A DNA stretch of 64,000 bases from Polytrichum commune (Eukaryota; Streptophyta; Polytrichopsida; Polytrichales; Polytrichaceae). Position 1 is the first letter of the stretch, and each line of letters opens with the position of its first letter. The notes beneath the pieces are model-generated. The model made no database searches, was not told where the DNA came from, and worked only from the letters and a program-made list of their open reading frames with translations. The DNA is taken from contig OX485805.1 of assembly GCA_950295325.1 (NCBI GenBank), positions 41,310,258 to 41,374,257 on the forward strand, in the 5' to 3' direction. The position numbers and the translations under genes are program-made. Below, piece by piece: positions 59,959 through 64,000 of this stretch.

Positions 59959-61028
59959 GGCTAGGGTGAAGCAACAGGTACACTCGTACCTTCGGGGGAT
60001 GAAGGCCTTGCGGATGACACTGAGAACTTCATCCTTCTTTATGGGGAAGCCCGCTTGACTACAAATCCCATATTGAGTGCACTTCGCCTTCAAGGTCTAA
60101 AATCCAATATATATGTGCACTTCCAATTAGTAAATAAGCAATTCATTGGGATTTCATTCCGGAAGTGAAACCATCAATGAAGCATGTAATCAACTTGGAG
60201 GTCAAATAAAATTACAAAATCCTCATTAACATTGAGGTTATAATTTTTATGACTTACCATTTGAAATTCTCTTTGTCATTCTAAAATGACACTTAAATTT
60301 AGTGTGCTGATTTAGTATGTATATTTTATAATATTTTAATAACGCCGCTTACTTTCACAAGTATTCATAAATAAATAAATAAATAAAACTACTGGAATTA
60401 ATTAATTAATTTAATTGCTGAAATGAATTACTGGAATGAATTAGTTCAGTTAATTACTGGAAGTAATTGAATTAAATTACAGTAATTAAAAATTATAATT
60501 AATTAGTCTTACTTTATTTGGTAAGCACACTTTTCTGATTTATTTGGGCTTAAATAGGATTCATCAGAATTAATTAGACTTAATGACATTAAATCACACT
60601 TAATTGGTTTGAATGTATATGAATACTTGTGAAAGTAGGCGGCGTTATTAAAATATTATAAAATATACATACTAAATCAGCACACTAAATTTAAGTGTCA
60701 TTTTAGAATGACAAAGAGAATTTCAAATGGTAAGTCAAAAAAATTATAACCTCAATGTTAATGAGGATTTTGTAATTTTATTTGACCTCCAAGTTGATTA
60801 CATGCTTCATTGATGGTTTCACTTCCGGAATGAAATCCCAATGAATTGCTTATTTACTAATTGGAAGTGCACATATATATTGGATTTTAGACCTTGAAGG
60901 CGAAGTGCACTCAATATGGGATTTGTAGTCAAGCGGGCTTCCCCATAAAGAAGGATGAAGTTCTCAGTGTCATCCGCGAGGCCTTCATCCCCCGAAGGTA
61001 CGAGTGTACCTGCTAATTCACCCTAGCC
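59959..61028. mobile_element. Foldback Mutator-like element, 1,070 bp, ~411-bp TIRs, 9-bp TSD
   Basis: It begins GGCTAGGGTGAAGCAACAGG and ends, reverse-complemented, GGCTAGGGTGAATTAGCAGG. The inverted arms are 59,959 to about 60,369 and about 60,617-61,028, nearly identical (CCTTCGGGGGATGAAGGCCT, CAAATCCCATATTGAGTGCA, CTTACTTTCACAAGTATTCA). TSD is ACCTGTAAG / GCCTGTAAG at 59,950-59,958 and 61,029-61,037. Unit 0 keeps the empty site GCCTGTAAG at 6,118-6,126. The 250-bp loop is AT-rich with AATA and TTAA runs and ATTACTGGAA repeats. No ORF. The whole element can fold into one long hairpin. Confidence 0.93.
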
Positions 61029-61100
61029 GCCTGTAAGTCCATAAGTAGTGGGGTTATGTAGTGTACCTGCAGTTAATGACAAACAAAGATGAGCGTGAAT

Positions 61101-61495
61101 TAGAGTAGAGGCACCTATTCCAGATCAGGACCCTATCGGCAATTACTAGGGTATCGCAATCTCAATCAAGTTGGGAATTAATTTCCAATCAGGTTGGGAC
61201 TTAGTGTCGATCGGGTCGGAACCAATAGCATCATGACACATGTCTTGGTTTTGAGTGCTAAAGTGGGGAGGAATGAGCGGTTATGATGGACTCAGACATT
61301 GGTGATTTGTTCGGGCAACCTTCTGGCTGCAAAAACTCATAGTAATTTCGATTTAAAAAATAAAATTTCCAAAGTTTTTACAATCCTCTTGATTTCTATC
61401 TTCCTATATGAGGAAAAATTGCATTCCTTTATACTTCTCCAAAGTTGGCACAAAATCACTCAAATGATTGGTTACATATCGGCGCCTCTACTCTA
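61101..61495. mobile_element. TAGAGTAGAGG MITE, second copy
   Basis: Paralogue of 6,192-6,586. Ends TAGAGTAGAGGCACC and GGCGCCTCTACTCTA, same internal GATCAGG motifs. The 66-aa ORF near its right end is not shared in frame with the first copy. Confidence 0.6.
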
Positions 61496-61944
61496 CTAGA
61501 TAGTATAGAGTGGTTTCTAACAAGATGATGTACGTACTTGGGCACGCCAAAGTATATTGGTTCAAGTTAATAAACACACTTTACACAATACAACACCAAG
61601 CTTGAGACTCGAGCCATGCAATGATGAAGAATCACAAGAGTTGGTATTGGGTGGTTAAAGGGCCCATGGTTTGTCATTTATAGCCACAACAAGAAATGGT
61701 TGATAGGCCACACAGGTGGAGTGTGTGAAATGTTTGTGATTTGCGCTTGGGGTTTATGATCTCATGATGCGTGCTTGGTTTAACTTAGTGTCTTAAACGA
61801 GCAACAGGAGCCTCTTACTTGTCATACACTGCCACTGTTATGAAAATCAAAGACGGGCTCTGATACTATTGTGAGGCCTTTAGTGTTACCCTAAAAATCG
61901 CCTTACATTTGGTAACGAAATCATGCCACTATATATATATATAC

Positions 61945-61972
61945 TAGTGATGGCCCGTGCCAGACACCGGCT
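61945..61972 (-). mobile_element. Helitron-like 3' terminus, second copy
   Basis: On the minus strand: GCCGGTGTCTGGC, ACGGGCCATCA, CTAG, then T of a TATATA run. One base of the hairpin stem differs from the 7,037 copy (CCGGC to CTGGC), weakening it. Flanks are paralogous, so this is one insertion duplicated with the segment. Confidence 0.65.
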
Positions 61973-62039
61973 GATGACTAAATGATTCAATAAAAATATA
62001 TTGAAAAAAAAAATTACATTCTGTATTTTTCATTCTACA

Positions 62040-62249
62040 TTAACGATTATCAATGATACTTTGAATGTCTTCTTGAGGATAAAGCTTGAATGAAGACACT
62101 TTTAAAAGCAATCTAATCTCACTATTCTCAATGTTGATTGTGTTAGGTTGATCCACGAACCTCAAGAACCTCACTTGACTCTTCCAAGTGACATAGGCCC
62201 CCTCAAAATGGACAGTGCTGATCATTAACACTTTGTCTTTAATACCCAA
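62040..62249 (-). pseudogene. Short ORF paralogous to 7,112-7,342
   Basis: 69 aa, MGIKDKVLMISTVHFEGAYV and on to QEDIQSIIDN, then the frame diverges (stop after R) where the first copy continues. Family not recognised. It lies just inside the Helitron 3' end. Confidence 0.3.
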
Positions 62250-63799
62250 TGAGTTGCGTTTGCAGTCCTTAGAATAATATAATAATATATGTAGTGTTCT
62301 TGTTGAAGTACGTAGTTGCCCACCTTGGAGGAAAGTTGGTGTTGGAATTGGGTGTTTCTACATTATGTGTTGTGAACCCTTACCCTCAACTTTGTGATGC
62401 CGTTGAATATTATTAGGCTACACCATTCATGGTCTTTAGTGTCACCTACTTCCCAAATATGAAGTGACACTAAATACCATAAACGATGTAGCAGTTAGTT
62501 TTGAGTGTAACTCAACATTGAGTTTAAAACACTGCAGCTTCGTGTAGTAATTCTAGTTAAATCATAGTCAAATCGATTTAGTCTTAGTTTATTTGGCTAA
62601 GTCAATATAGAAGTTTCCCTTCATTTAAATTGTCCAGATGTCTTGCATCTAGTGTCCATGGATATTTGTGGGCATGCATAATCGGTTGAGACACTAGTGG
62701 TGTTTCCAAAGCAAACAAGTCACATGTTGTGATCTTCTAATTGTCGTTATTAATTTGAGGTATATTCCATAGAGTCCTCTAATTGGAATACTTGAAGACT
62801 TGGAACATTGCAAGAATAAACAAAAAGAACAAAGAAAAGCTCAAGAATATTATGGCCGCATGTTGAAGAAACAAAAGAACAAAAGAAAAACCGCAATATC
62901 AACCTAAAGCTTTCTTTCTCCAACCGACTCATTGTAGGGACCAATAAAGTTTTCATGATCATAAATAGAATATCATCTACATAATTTGAATGGAGGAAAA
63001 AAACTGCAATCGCTACAAACATACTAGACAAGGGCACCCTGCATTACTAGAAAATTGTCCTATGTCAATGGAGAGTATGCAAATCTACCATAATCATAGA
63101 TTTGTAAATGTCTTGCAATGATGAGTGACAACTGCCTAGGACTCATATGTTTGTAAGTAGTGCGAGTTTGGACATTCATTAGGCCCAAGTTGGGTGAGGC
63201 GAAAGACAAGAACGAAAGGAAAAGTGTTCTCCTTTGATTTGCTCTTGGCAACAACACTCGAGGAAGGGAAGAAAATTAAAGAAGAAGAAGAAAACAAGCG
63301 GACTCACTCAGTCAGGTTAGTTGGCTGCATGAAGCAACCCAGCATGCCTGCATGAGTGGCATTGACAGATGTATTGTCCTCTTGTGAGTGAAATTCCAGA
63401 AGCCCAGAGGTTCATATAAAGGGGAGCCTAGGAAAGGATGGCCCATAATATTAGTAAGCATTTTGTGGCGGTCGGAGTGGATAAAGTGTATGTTTGTAGT
63501 AATATAAAGTGGTGTTCGCAAGGCCATGGCTACAGGAGACAAGGGGAAATTATTGTATGTGAGCATACCTCTCATTCATCCAACATAAAAGCCTTGAAAT
63601 ACCGTAATACCTTTACCATTTTGGCATTGATTTAAACTAATTTAAGGAAAACCATGAATTTGGAATTTGTATTTGAAAATTGTAAATAATTAGTATGGGA
63701 TAGGTGATTTTTGTTTGAGTCCGGGATTGCCAAACCTACAAAGCCAAATTATTATAAATAGTTGCCTACAAATGGCCAAGTGAAAATGGTGCTACAGTC
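62250..63799. other. No gene; unit 2 DNA with two empty insertion sites
   Basis: It matches 31,000-34,390 of unit 1 without the PIF-like MITE (empty site about 63,436-63,454) and without the solo LTR (empty site about 63,516-63,534). 63,330-63,412 also matches 12,490-12,575 in unit 0. Short ORFs are not conserved. Confidence 0.6.
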
Positions 63800-64000
63800 A
63801 TATGTCTGCTATGTCCCTTTCAATGGTAAGTCACAAAAATCATAACCGCAATCCTGATGAGGGTTTTGACTTCCAAGTTAATTACGTGTTTTATCAACGA
63901 TTTCACTTCGAAAATGAAATCCCAATCAATTGCTTATTTACTCAATGGAAGTGATCATATATATATTGGATTTTGGACCTTGAAGGTGAAGTGCACTCAA
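63800..64000 (+). mobile_element. Dispersed long-TIR arm module, cut by the window edge
   Basis: Orthologous to 34,440-34,650: GGTAAGTCACAAAAATCATAA, GAAATGAAATCCCAATCAAT, TATTGGATTTTGGACCTTGA. It ends at GTGCACTCAA at the window end. Confidence 0.7.

Larger units (their letters stand above)
38180..64000. repeat. Unit 2 of the tandem segmental duplication (runs off the right edge)
   Basis: It repeats unit 1 in order. It carries insertions absent from unit 1: the 1.7-kb Mutator-like element, the 49-50-kb duplication, the 57.3-kb solo LTR and the CTCCCTCTTT element. The foldback element lies in sequence that unit 1 lost, and its empty site is in unit 0. It lacks the LTRs at 24.9 and 33.2 kb and the PIF-like MITE at 32.3 kb, so the units have evolved separately for some time. 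Confidence 0.85.

Overview
The window looks like nuclear DNA of a land plant. It is AT-rich and gene-poor. The only substantial coding sequence is a pair of intron-containing LRR-Roc-COR (ROCO) genes of the plant TORNADO1 (TRN1) type, and the rest is dominated by plant-type transposon ends. A non-seed plant (moss, lycophyte or fern) is a guess from the presence of several TRN1-like copies. I saw no bacterial operons, rRNA, complete tRNA or CRISPR.

Layout. The window is a tandem array of a roughly 25.6-kb unit. Unit 1 runs from about 12.59 to 38.18 kb. Unit 2 runs from about 38.18 kb past the right edge. The left 12.5 kb holds diverged pieces of the same unit (about 4.73-9.1 kb and 12.36-12.58 kb) and is called unit 0 here. 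Each full unit starts with a TRN1-like gene on the minus strand. A hAT-transposase C-terminal fragment bracketed by long inverted arms follows, and then a MITE- and solo-LTR-rich half.

Genes. Unit 2 carries an apparently intact three-exon TRN1-like gene (38,493-43,729, minus, predicted 1,350 aa). Its first intron falls inside the GTPase P-loop. The unit 1 copy (12,891-16,816) is dead or truncated: the P-loop lysine is asparagine, a stop codon sits just after the Roc domain, and about 1.18 kb covering intron 2 and most of exon 3 is deleted.

Mobile DNA. Comparing units exposes insertions together with their target-site duplications (TSDs) and, in several cases, empty sites. They are: a 1,070-bp foldback Mutator-like element (59,959-61,028); two Mutator-like elements sharing a GGCCGGGGATT terminus (560-805 and 47,759-49,494); a poly-G-ended element with a 10-bp TSD (9,787-10,130); a PIF/Harbinger-like MITE (32,298-32,793); three solo LTRs of one family with perfect 5-bp TSDs, two of which carry internal minisatellites; and two copies of a Helitron 3' end. 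A 3.9-kb inverted-repeat element near the left edge holds a decayed FAR1/MULE-like exon.

All coordinates and identities come from reading by eye. Edges of the large duplications are good to some tens of bases, while TSD and splice coordinates were read base by base. No clear new biological system was found. The most unusual items are the TRN1-like pair in opposite states of preservation and the minisatellite-bearing LTR family.
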